The notes: generated by a model from the sequence alone, not told the origin. A DNA stretch of 12,862 nucleotides from Bremia lactucae (GCF_004359215.1 NC_090611.1:5254845-5267706), one strand, 5' to 3'. Shown: positions 1 to 6,101, counted from the first letter of the stretch. Translations and numbers: made by a program.

Positions 1-420
1 TCCATAACCGTAGGTCCGATTCCGGAGCACATTAAGGTGCCCACGTTTATGAACGGACTACGGCATGGCCCATCGCGACAGGCCCTTTTCAGAAAGGTGC
101 CGTCGACGATGGAAGAGGCAATCCAAATTGCCTTAGTTGAGGAGCAATCCTACAACAGTGCCTCGGCGAGAGCTTGGTATAAGCCGTCGGCCGAGAGGAC
201 AGATGCCACTCCCATGGAATTGGGCAATGCAGACGTTGTCTGTTACAAATGCGGCAAGCACGGCCATATGATGGATCGCTGCTATGCCAGGGTCCCTGCT
301 GGGTCAAAGATGCCCAGCAAGAGGTCTCTCTTCCCAAAGGGCGATGGCAAGAACCAGCGTGCGAGACGCATGAGTTCTGCATCGACTACTGAGGGGTCGG
401 GAAATGCAGGAGCGCAGTAG
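1..420 (+). CDS. gag: Ty3/gypsy Gag, C-terminal part (partial, runs in from window start)
   Basis: The frame is open from base 1 (reading SITVGPIPEHIKVP...) to TAG at 418-420, so the ATG at 37 is internal and not the true start. Gag is the structural protein that packages element RNA into cytoplasmic virus-like particles. A CCHC zinc knuckle is visible at 241-282 (CYKCGKHGHMMDRC, spacing C-x2-C-x4-H-x4-C), followed by a basic tail rich in K, R and S, as expected for a nucleocapsid domain. The stretch before it (QALFRKVPSTMEEAIQIALVEEQ) resembles the end of the retrotransposon Gag capsid region. No internal stop is seen. The last 28 bases overlap the protease frame, which is shifted by -1. Recognition as oomycete-type gypsy Gag is from memory of the family; the knuckle and frame are seen directly. 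Confidence 0.85.
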   Translation, partial: SITVGPIPEHIKVPTFMNGLRHGPSRQALFRKVPSTMEEAIQIALVEEQSYNSASARAWYKPSAERTDATPMELGNADVVCYKCGKHGHMMDRCYARVPAGSKMPSKRSLFPKGDGKNQRARRMSSASTTEGSGNAGAQ

Positions 421-438
421 GGGCAGGACGCCCTACTG
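399..438 (+). promoter_or_regulatory. Candidate -1 programmed ribosomal frameshift site between Gag and protease
   Basis: The heptamer GGGAAAT (399-405) sits in the Gag frame as G GGA AAT, the X XXY YYZ pattern. A 9-nt spacer (406-414) follows, then a stem-loop with perfect 8-bp arms cagtaggg (415-422) and ccctactg (431-438) and an 8-nt loop. The Gag stop (418-420) lies in the 5' arm. The -1 frame is open from 393, just after a TGA at 390-392, through the protease to 851. A second weaker hairpin follows at 446-471. All parts are seen in sequence; function is inferred. Confidence 0.5.
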
Positions 439-825
439 ACGCGGACTCTGAAGCTACCCCTAAGCTCAGAGTTGTGGAACAAATGGGTAGCATAGTCCCT
501 GAGGTCTCGAAATTTCGGACCCCAACCCTGCTGGCGTGTAGCGCTCAAGTAAGAGGCAATGACCAGGCGATGACCCTCCTAGTGGATTCCAGTGCATCAC
601 AAAATTTCGTAAAATTCGCGGGTCTAAGAAAGAGACCGGCGATGTATGACTCGCTTTGCCAGGATGGCAAGCGAGAAGAGGCGACCGTTTGTTTAGCACA
701 CGGCGCGTTCGTTAAGTCTGAGGGAGTTCAGGTAGGACTCGCCTTCAGCTTTAGTGACTTCTCTTGTAAAGAGACGTTCACAGTGCTAGGTATAGAGAGT
801 CTGTATGACCTCATCCTAGGCATGC

Positions 826-850
826 CATGGTTGGCAAAACACCAACCATG
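826..850 (+). repeat. Perfect 9-bp inverted repeat at the end of the protease
   Basis: Arms catggttgg (826-834) and ccaaccatg (842-850) enclose a 7-nt loop. The second arm ends at the point where gypsy Pol similarity is lost and the reverse transcriptase is missing, so this may mark the deletion breakpoint. Confidence 0.7.
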
Positions 851-851
851 A

Positions 852-949
852 ATAAGTTATATTTTTGAGTTTATCTCAATCTTACCGTTAACTTTATCCA
901 CCATTAATTTTTTCCTATCGTTCGCGGCGCCCCCTTTCCCACATATGTG
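852..949. other. Unassigned AT-rich junction sequence
   Basis: No coding similarity is recognised. The stretch is AT-rich at first, then holds a C-run and the perfect 12-bp palindrome ccacatatgtgg (939-950). It may be the 3' part of the minus-strand SINE or the scar of the reverse transcriptase deletion. A family-internal alignment would be needed to decide. Confidence 0.4.
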
Positions 950-1108
950 GACTACCATAAAATGGGGGACCTCACTGTCTGGCGGCACAGTGCTGGTGAT
1001 TCCAAACACCAGTTCCCGAAGGTTTTACTTTTATTAGTTGCCCCGGGGGTCGAACCGGTGAGCTGAGGGATGCACCGCCATGCCTTACCCGACTGAGCCA
1101 CAACACAC
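950..1108 (-). mobile_element. tRNA-derived SINE (minus strand)
   Basis: On the minus strand there is an A-box-like TGGCTCAGTCGGG (1088-1100) and a B-box-like GGTTCGACCCCC (1045-1056) at tRNA-like spacing, that is, an internal RNA polymerase III promoter. The acceptor ends do not pair, so this is not a working tRNA gene. The body after the tRNA part (cgggaactggtgttt..., ending ...gaggtcccccattttatg) aligns with the body of the plus-strand SINE at 2843-3010 (cgggaatttatgttg..., ending ...gacgtcccccgttttt). That makes the two diverged members of one family. Oomycete genomes are known to carry tRNA-related SINEs. The outer limits are estimates, and no clear target-site duplication was found. It lies in the gap left by the missing reverse transcriptase. 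Confidence 0.65.
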
Positions 1109-1185
1109 TATATTTTCCACACACAAATTCTCCGTATTATTCTTGTCACACGATCCCTTGCCATATTTCCCTTATACACGCATAT

Positions 1186-1467
1186 GCATAAAGCGCAACA
1201 CTTTTGATGAGCACATCATTCTTCAACACCATGAAATATGCACTGGCTAAGTTTAGGGTCTATCTTTGGGAAGATAGACCGATCCTTGTATAAACGGACC
1301 ATGCGTCCTTACGCACGACCGTAAACAGTCCACATCTCTCGGAAAGAATAGCGAGATGGTTGTCCTTTTTTGCGGAGTATAATATCTCCGTGGGTATAGA
1401 ACAACACGACTTGATGTCGTCGCTTTATGCACTTCCGCGCCGGCCCGATGTTGAGCCGGCTGCGCAA
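1186..1467 (+). pseudogene. Ty3/gypsy RNase H domain remnant of Pol
   Basis: The frame from ATG 1231 reads MKYALAKFRVYLWEDRP, then a TAA at 1291-1293, then TDHASLRTTVNSPHLSERIARW and a tail down to RRPDVEPAAQ (about 1464). This is the C-terminal half of the gypsy RT-linked RNase H, which degrades the RNA strand during reverse transcription. The conserved Asp of TDHASLRT is kept. The N-terminal half and the whole reverse transcriptase are absent. The 1186-1230 part looks like the preceding segment in another frame, so a frameshift is inferred. The minus-strand copy at 4819-5169 shows the same domain. A perfect 10-bp hairpin lies at 1257-1280. Confidence 0.7.
1257..1280 (+). repeat. 10-bp hairpin in RNase H coding sequence
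   Basis: Perfect arms ggtctatctt (1257-1266) and aagatagacc (1271-1280) flank the loop tggg. The homologous place in the minus-strand copy (4898-4921) keeps most pairs, with one compensatory change, two G-U pairs and one mismatch. Confidence 0.7.
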
Positions 1468-1566
1468 ATCAACAGTGAGCATTAGGTCATTGTCACTAAG
1501 ATCAACAGTGAGCATAAGGCCATTGTCACAACAATCAACAGTGAGCATAAAGCCACCGTTGCAAGA
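1468..1566 (+). repeat. Three tandem copies of a 33-bp (11-codon) unit
   Basis: Units lie at 1468-1500, 1501-1533 and 1534-1566. Each starts atcaacagtgagcat and encodes INSEH followed by xxxVxx, in the frame of the RNase H just upstream; the first unit has a TAG. The units sit in the linker between RNase H and integrase. The minus-strand relative has only one unit at the matching place (around 4671-4708), so the triplication is specific to this copy or subfamily. Confidence 0.85.
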
Positions 1567-1857
1567 ATAAGTGCTCCGTCGTCAACATTACCCGACGACG
1601 TTAGAAGACCTTAACAACAAGATAAAGCTCTTCAGGGGTTGATGAATTACCTAAAAAATCCATCCCGACAATATTTAAGAGGATTGTCGAAATTGTATCG
1701 ATCCTCAACAGAACACGCAATAGTTTGATGTATTATACAGCCATTGCTGGCGATATACCTCGTGTCGTCATCCCCACCCATAATATAATAATATGCAACC
1801 ACGCATGATGTATGAGTGCCACGATGCACCAGTAAGTGGTCACTGTGGACGTGAGAA

Positions 1858-1877
1858 GACTTATCTCACGATAAGTC
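1858..1877 (+). repeat. 8-bp hairpin in integrase zinc-finger coding region
   Basis: Perfect arms gacttatc (1858-1865) and gataagtc (1870-1877) flank loop tcac. It overlaps an alternative 7-bp stem (1850-1856 with 1864-1870), so the two foldings compete. Confidence 0.6.
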
Positions 1878-2324
1878 GCGACTTCTACTGGTCACGCCAG
1901 TATGAGTTCGTCCGCAGGTACATACGTGCTTGCGAAGTTTGTTGATGAGTAAAGCCCAGTGCTATATCCCGTGCTGCGTTGCAACTTCTGTCTGTTCCGG
2001 TAGAGTGTTGGCATTCCATATCTATGAACTTCGTCTTCGGATCTCTCGACGACGAACATGAGAATACAGGTATTCTTGGTTTTGTTGATCGTTTCAGCAA
2101 AATGGTACATCTTGCTGCAAAATTGAAGTCGATCACAGCGAAAGGCTGCGCTCGTATCTTTGATGACACGATATTTCGAATCCATGGGTTACCCCGTGAA
2201 CTGGTCTCAGATCGAAACCCTGGATTCACAGCGGAATTTTGGCAAACCGTGTTCAGATCACTTGGGACACAGTTGAAAATGTCAACTTCTGATTATCCTG
2301 AAGCAGATGGTTAGACGGAGCTTG

Positions 2325-2355
2325 CAAACTGCATCCTCGAAGAGGATGCAGTTTG
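2325..2355 (+). repeat. Perfect 14-bp-arm palindrome, apparent template-switch insertion
   Basis: Arms caaactgcatcctc (2325-2338) and gaggatgcagtttg (2342-2355) have a 3-nt loop. In the related copy near 9170-9200 (minus) the sequence after gaagag is atac before ttcgcgg. Here it is the 11-nt gatgcagtttg, the exact complement of the upstream arm. The net change is +7 bases and shifts the frame. Confidence 0.8.
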
Positions 2356-2356
2356 T

Positions 2357-2610
2357 TCGCGGATACTTACGAGTTGGAGCGAGTTCTTGTCGATGGTAGA
2401 ATTTGCCATTATTAATTCAGTGCATGCTTCTACGAAGCATACACCGTTTTCGTAAACGGCTTACGCCATCAACGTATATCCTTGTTTGAGAGTGACTCTT
2501 ATTCAAGAGCACTCGAGAAAGAACTTTCTAGCTCTTGCTCATCACGCATTGACCCTAAGGTCAATGCGAAGGATACCAATGTTGATTCAATCGACATTAA
2601 AAAGGACATA
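2357..2610 (+). pseudogene. Integrase C-terminal remnant (plus strand)
   Basis: After the palindrome the sequence still matches the downstream part of gypsy integrase in shifted frames: WSEFLSMVEFAIINSVHAS (about 2374-2430) and a GLRHQR-like stretch near 2457-2475. The minus-strand copy at 8831-9142 carries the same segment more legibly. Stops and frameshifts are frequent. A perfect 10-bp hairpin (2545-2568) is kept between the copies. Similarity becomes unclear after about 2600. Confidence 0.65.
2545..2568 (+). repeat. 10-bp hairpin with loop ctaa, covarying between copies
   Basis: Arms cgcattgacc and ggtcaatgcg are perfect, with loop ctaa. The minus-strand copy (8949-8972) reads cgcattggca / ctaa / tgtcaatgcg: same loop, pair 10 changed from C-G to A-T on both sides, and pair 8 changed from A-T to G-T (G-U in RNA). 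Confidence 0.75.
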
Positions 2611-2842
2611 ATAGCGATATGGCTATAGCTGACCTTAAAACAAAATTATTATGGAAATCTTAAATGCTTAATAATGAGGAGATTGACATCCCCGCAATCC
2701 GAAGTGTTGAATGTGATGTTGCAACTCTTTGTAATTTTACTTATGTGCACATGTAGAAAAAATAGCTTTATTTGCATAGTTTGGGTTAAGTGTTTGTATG
2801 CAGTGTGCATGGTTTAAGTACAAAAGAGTTAGACTAAATCCT
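2611..2842. other. AT-rich sequence with no recognised gene
   Basis: I see no coding similarity, repeat family or LTR ends here. It separates the integrase remnant from the plus-strand SINE and recurs at 4026-4257. Confidence 0.5.
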
Positions 2843-3010
2843 AATCATATTTCAGCTCAGTCGGTAAGACGTGGCAGCATAAACCGAGAGTTCGCAGTTG
2901 AGCCTCACCTATGTCCGAAAAAATAATTTAACCCTATCGGGAATTTATGTTGGGGTTCATCAGCGCTATCCTGGCAAATACTGACGTCCCCCGTTTTTGT
3001 GCTGTGACTA
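2843..3010 (+). mobile_element. tRNA-derived SINE (plus strand)
   Basis: An A-box-like agctcagtcgg (2854-2864) and a degraded B-box-like cagttgagcctcac (about 2895-2908) have tRNA-like spacing, followed by a short A-run (2918-2924). The body that follows resembles the body of the minus-strand SINE at 950-1108: shared cgggaa, tgtt-gg, tca-cagc and a gtcccccRtttt block. No full cloverleaf can be drawn. The boundaries are estimates; gactaa occurs on both sides and is at best a weak target duplication. Its duplicate is at 4258-4425. Confidence 0.6.
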
Positions 3011-3174
3011 ACAATATAAGCAAAGTAACGTGGTTACAAATTAATGATCGCGAAGGCTAGCAACGTTTTGAAGGAATGTTTAACGTAAATCAAATCAGTC
3101 ACAGATTACACACTCAGTTAATATACTCACTTGTGGTTTTACTGTCTCGGCCACAAGTTACTACTTCACAAGCT
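3011..3174. other. No recognised gene; contains an 8-bp inverted repeat
   Basis: The only structure noted is acttgtgg (3129-3136) paired with ccacaagt (3151-3158). No open frame or known element is recognised. The same sequence recurs at 4426-4589. Confidence 0.5.
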
Positions 3175-3282
3175 TATAATCCAGCAACCCTTAAGAGCCT
3201 TATCTTCTTGTATACGCTCTTCTAACGCCGTCAAGTAATATTGGTGACGTAACACTTATTGTTGCAACAGTGTCCTTTTGCT

Positions 3283-3316
3283 NNNNNNNNNNNNNNNNNN
3301 NNNNNNNNNNNNNNNN
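3283..3316. other. Assembly gap of 34 N
   Basis: Thirty-four undetermined bases separate the two identical blocks. Translations crossing it are not meaningful. Confidence 0.99.
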
Positions 3317-4025
3317 ATGAGTTCGTCCGCAGGTACATACGTGCTTGCGAAGTTTGTTGATGAGTAAAGCCCAGTGCTATATCCCGTGCTGCGTTGCAAC
3401 TTCTGTCTGTTCCGGTAGAGTGTTGGCATTCCATATCTATGAACTTCGTCTTCGGATCTCTCGACGACGAACATGAGAATACAGGTATTCTTGGTTTTGT
3501 TGATCGTTTCAGCAAAATGGTACATCTTGCTGCAAAATTGAAGTCGATCACAGCGAAAGGCTGCGCTCGTATCTTTGATGACACGATATTTCGAATCCAT
3601 GGGTTACCCCGTGAACTGGTCTCAGATCGAAACCCTGGATTCACAGCGGAATTTTGGCAAACCGTGTTCAGATCACTTGGGACACAGTTGAAAATGTCAA
3701 CTTCTGATTATCCTGAAGCAGATGGTTAGACGGAGCTTGCAAACTGCATCCTCGAAGAGGATGCAGTTTGTTCGCGGATACTTACGAGTTGGAGCGAGTT
3801 CTTGTCGATGGTAGAATTTGCCATTATTAATTCAGTGCATGCTTCTACGAAGCATACACCGTTTTCGTAAACGGCTTACGCCATCAACGTATATCCTTGT
3901 TTGAGAGTGACTCTTATTCAAGAGCACTCGAGAAAGAACTTTCTAGCTCTTGCTCATCACGCATTGACCCTAAGGTCAATGCGAAGGATACCAATGTTGA
4001 TTCAATCGACATTAAAAAGGACATA
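3317..4025 (+). pseudogene. Ty3/gypsy integrase remnant, second copy in the duplicated block
   Basis: Same sequence as 1902-2610: the two TGAs (3358-3363), the core from ATG 3394 with Asn for the first catalytic Asp, TAG at 3727-3729, and the palindrome-induced frameshift. The zinc-finger histidines are missing because the block starts after them. It should not be counted as an independent element until the assembly is resolved. Confidence 0.85.
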
Positions 4026-4257
4026 ATAGCGATATGGCTATAGCTGACCTTAAAACAAAATTATTATGGAAATCTTAAATGCTTAATAATGAGGAGATTG
4101 ACATCCCCGCAATCCGAAGTGTTGAATGTGATGTTGCAACTCTTTGTAATTTTACTTATGTGCACATGTAGAAAAAATAGCTTTATTTGCATAGTTTGGG
4201 TTAAGTGTTTGTATGCAGTGTGCATGGTTTAAGTACAAAAGAGTTAGACTAAATCCT

Positions 4258-4425
4258 AATCATATTTCAGCTCAGTCGGTAAGACGTGGCAGCATAAACC
4301 GAGAGTTCGCAGTTGAGCCTCACCTATGTCCGAAAAAATAATTTAACCCTATCGGGAATTTATGTTGGGGTTCATCAGCGCTATCCTGGCAAATACTGAC
4401 GTCCCCCGTTTTTGTGCTGTGACTA
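4258..4425 (+). mobile_element. tRNA-derived SINE, copy in the duplicated block
   Basis: Identical to 2843-3010: A-box-like sequence at 4269-4279 and B-box-like sequence near 4310-4323. Probably the same locus sequenced once and represented twice. Confidence 0.6.
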
Positions 4426-4592
4426 ACAATATAAGCAAAGTAACGTGGTTACAAATTAATGATCGCGAAGGCTAGCAACGTTTTGAAGGAATGTTTAACG
4501 TAAATCAAATCAGTCACAGATTACACACTCAGTTAATATACTCACTTGTGGTTTTACTGTCTCGGCCACAAGTTACTACTTCACAAGCTTAT

Positions 4593-4818
4593 AATCCAGC
4601 AACCCTTAAGAGCCTTATCTTCTTGTATACGCTCTTCTAACGCCGTCAAGTAATATTGGTGACGTAACACTTATTGTTGCAACAGTGTCCTTTTGCTAAT
4701 TGTTGATTTTTTTTCGCAGCCGGCTCAAAATTCGGCCGGCGCGGTGGTGCATAAGCGACGACATCAAGTCGTATTGGTCTATACTCCACGAAGAAGCTAT
4801 ATTCCGCAAATGAGACAG
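4593..4818 (-). pseudogene. Minus-strand gypsy Pol linker between RNase H and integrase
   Basis: On the minus strand the stretch downstream of RNase H reads, across frames, FFVEYRP, LDVVAYAPPRRPNFEPAA, then TVATISVTSPILLDGVRRAYT and GLLDY before similarity is lost near 4593. This matches the linker order of the plus-strand copy (1380-1640) but with a single copy of the 33-bp unit. Several frameshifts are evident. The last 105 bases lie inside the duplicated block and therefore also appear at 3178-3282. Confidence 0.6.
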
Positions 4819-5169
4819 TCATATCGCCATTCTTTGTGAGATGTGTGAACTGTTTACGTCCGTCCGTAAAGACGCATGGTCCATATACACAATGAACGGT
4901 CGATCCCTCAAGAAATAGACCCTATGGTATCCAGTGCATGTTTCATGGTAAGGAGTTCCTTTCGTGCACTTGATAGTTGCGTTCAACCGGTCAAAGCTGA
5001 CGCGATTAATATCAGACGACGCGCTCGCGCCGTCTGTGATATACTGCATCAACTCACAGCCGATTGCAAAACCGGTGGCGTCACAGACCACACGAAACGG
5101 TCGAGTTCGTCCGCAATCGCCAGGATTGGTGGTTGCATCAAGCTTTGCTTGATAACTCCAAAGGATCAT
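4819..5169 (-). pseudogene. Ty3/gypsy RNase H domain (minus strand), degraded
   Basis: A 116-codon open frame reads RPFRVVCDATGFAIGCELMQ, including the first conserved Asp (residue 30), and DRPFIVYMDHASLRT with the later Asp (residue 97). The end is SSHISQRMAI. The middle, where relatives carry the catalytic Glu in a H-D-K-E-L-L segment, is replaced by a short unlike stretch (residues 66-82), so the domain has lost or scrambled that residue. The upstream frame is reverse transcriptase (5170-6098), as expected for gypsy order RT then RNase H. The ATG at 5167-5169 is internal to a former polyprotein. Confidence 0.8.
4898..4921 (-). repeat. Hairpin counterpart of 1257-1280 in the minus-strand RNase H
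   Basis: Read on the minus strand the arms are ggtctatttc and gggatcgacc with loop ttga. Seven pairs are Watson-Crick, two are G-U and one is a mismatch. Compared with 1257-1280, the closing pair changed from T-A to C-G on both sides. Confidence 0.5.
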
Positions 5170-5479
5170 TGATAATTAGCGTTCTATGACCAATTTATAT
5201 TTTTCTTTCACAAAGAAGAAAGATGTACTGTCTTTTTGACATAATTACAGGAGGATTTGTGCAGGTACGCCGCTAAGCCAGGGAACTTTCAAAGTCCCTT
5301 TTTATTCACTGGCAGAGGCTAATTTGTGATCGCCTTGATCTTTTCAGGAACACAGTGTTTACCGACGAGCACCCATGCAGTGATATTTTGCATGCAAGGA
5401 ATGTACGCTTCGTGAGATTTGCATAGAACCTGTGCGTACGCATAGGTGTAATTACATTTCGGACGTGTGTACAATGTTC
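5170..5479 (-). pseudogene. Reverse transcriptase thumb/connection remnant (minus strand)
   Basis: No long open frame remains, but short pieces in alternating minus-strand frames follow the usual gypsy order after the catalytic domain: NITAWVLVGKHC, PEKIKAIT, PLPVNKKGL, FPGLAAYLHKSSCNY, VKKTVHLSSLLKKN. In relatives the PEK...KAI and the F-L-G-L-A-x-Y-L-H-K motifs link the palm to RNase H. Multiple indels have scrambled it. Palindromes ttgcatgcaa and tgcgtacgca (5433-5442) lie within. Confidence 0.65.
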
Positions 5480-5734
5480 TTAAATGTCCAACTTTCCGTT
5501 TATGGCTCTGCTATGAACGATTAGTAAATAACTCAATGCAAAATCCCGCACCGGTCTAAACAGATTTGTGAAAATCTGTTTAATGTCGCAGACATAACTA
5601 AGTTCATGTGGCATGATTAGCCACTCCCATTGCTTGGGGTGCTGCTGCTGTGAACGGGATATCCTGTCACGCGTAAGAATCTGATAGAATCCATGCACCA
5701 GATCCATTGACGGATAGATAGCTCTTTTTGACAT
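5480..5734 (-). pseudogene. Reverse transcriptase palm remnant (minus strand), YxDD box lost
   Basis: An open frame of 84 codons contains MDLVHGFYQIL (motif with the first palm Asp), WEWLIMPHEL, and NLFRPVRDFALSYLLIVHSRAI. In active gypsy elements the Y-x-D-D box follows the F-A-P-S stretch. Here SYLLIVHS replaces it, shorter by about two codons and without either Asp, so polymerase activity is gone. A perfect hairpin with 11-bp arms (5557-5567 with 5572-5582, loop gtga) lies just before the lost box. Confidence 0.75.
5557..5582 (-). repeat. 11-bp perfect hairpin next to the lost RT active-site box
   Basis: Arms taaacagattt (5557-5567) and aaatctgttta (5572-5582) with loop gtga. Confidence 0.8.
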
Positions 5735-5738
5735 ACCT

Positions 5739-6098
5739 TCAATGATTACGTCTTTTCGTGATATCGGCGTTTAAGCCGGTAGCCGGTATCGCTGCAGCTT
5801 TTATTTCGTTGAACGCAGGCATAATCCGCCCACCTCCGGTTGATTTACGCTTACAGAAGGTCGGAGAGCTAGGTGGGGAAGTTGACTCCCTCATATGGCC
5901 CTCTGCTAAGCGATCGGCAAAGAACTCTAATACTTGATCACAAGGCAATGGCCACTGCTTCATGACACAATATTTCGAACCTGGTATCAGGTCGATTTCA
6001 TGTCTAGTCTCTTTATCCTTTGACAACTCACACGGTACTGAGTACGGAGATACATTCTTGAATTCAATTAAATTCTGATTTAAACGATTTGTCTTCAA
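5739..6098 (-). pseudogene. Reverse transcriptase N-terminal (fingers) remnant, minus strand
   Basis: This 119-codon frame reads VPCELSKDKETRHEIDLIPGS, KYCVMKQWPLPCDQVLEFFADRL, GHMRESTSPPSSPTFCKRKSTGG and RIMPAFNEI. These follow the conserved gypsy RT start (H-x-I-D-L, W-P-L-P, S-P-x-S-S-P, G-G-x-R). The Trp in the G-G-W-R motif is Gly (STGGGRIM). The end reads into non-homologous residues after ADITKRRNH. Its upstream part is cut at 6098, four bases before the LTR at 6102, so the LTR element probably inserted here or marks the truncation point. Confidence 0.8.
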
Positions 6099-6101
6099 AG
6101 A

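Larger units (their letters stand above)
393..851 (+). pseudogene. Ty3/gypsy retropepsin (aspartic protease), start of Pol, inactivated
   Basis: This reading frame is -1 relative to Gag and is open from 393 to the TGA at 849-851; the first ATG is at 474. Retropepsins mature the Gag-Pol polyprotein and work as dimers with one D-[ST]-G-A motif per subunit. Here the motif reads LVDSSASQNF (Asp codon 585-587), so the catalytic Gly is replaced by Ser, which should disable the enzyme. The family's C-terminal I-L-G-x-x-W-L motif is present as DLILGMPWLAKHQP. The stop falls where relatives, as I recall them, have Trp, so TGG to TGA is likely. With no ATG near the frame start, expression would most simply come from frameshifting at 399-405, though a one-base indel in a once-continuous Gag-Pol frame is also possible. 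Similarity to the preceding family ends at about 850. Confidence 0.75.
1567..2356 (+). pseudogene. Ty3/gypsy integrase: linker, HHCC zinc finger and catalytic core, inactivated
   Basis: The linker (1567-1819) is frameshifted. From 1820 one frame gives the zinc-binding region: HDAPVSGHCGREKTY, then YWSRQYEFVRRYIRACEVC. Two adjacent TGA stops follow at 1943-1948. The catalytic core then runs on to TAG at 2312-2314. The core inserts element DNA and uses a D, D(35)E triad. The first Asp is Asn (SISMNFVFG), the second Asp is present (ELVSDRNPGF), and the stop replaces the Gln two codons before the catalytic Glu. A palindromic insertion at 2339-2355 then shifts the frame. The copy at 9130-9630 (minus) is about 97% identical over roughly 480 bases by my count and shares both TGAs and the Asn. 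Confidence 0.85.
1902..3282 (+). repeat. 1,381-bp block, copy 1 (identical to 3317-4697)
   Basis: Every stretch compared by eye matches the second block at a constant offset of 1,415 with no difference found. This copy ends exactly at the N gap and the second begins exactly after it. That is what two overlapping contigs scaffolded side by side would look like. Confidence 0.95.
3317..4697 (+). repeat. 1,381-bp block, copy 2 (probable false duplication)
   Basis: This is the second instance of 1902-3282. It holds the same integrase remnant (core from 3394, stop at 3727-3729), palindrome (3740-3770), hairpin (3960-3983), SINE (about 4258-4425) and the end of the minus-strand Pol linker. Sequence continues into 4698 without a break, consistent with contig 2 starting at 3317. 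Confidence 0.95.

Noticed and set aside
1033..1108. Functional tRNA gene on the minus strand
   Set aside because: A- and B-box-like parts are present, but the acceptor ends do not pair and the T-stem has mismatches. A shared SINE body follows.
1468..1566. CRISPR array
   Set aside because: Three directly adjacent 33-bp units without unique spacers, in frame with Pol, in eukaryotic retrotransposon DNA.
1885..2229. Minus-strand open frames opposite the integrase core (also at 3231-3644 and 3256-3600)
   Set aside because: They are shadows of the plus-strand integrase and have no recognisable domain. The second set even translates through the N gap.
2892..2900. B-box at the ttcgcagttg part of the plus-strand SINE
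   Set aside because: The better match to the B-box consensus is slightly downstream (cagttgagcctc), with the expected C-C ending.
3283..3316. True tandem segmental duplication around the gap
   Set aside because: Exact end-to-start placement and apparent identity fit an unmerged contig overlap better. Kept as a checkable finding.
4876..5172. Plus-strand frames over the RNase H region
   Set aside because: They are antisense to a clear minus-strand RNase H and have no protein-like motif.
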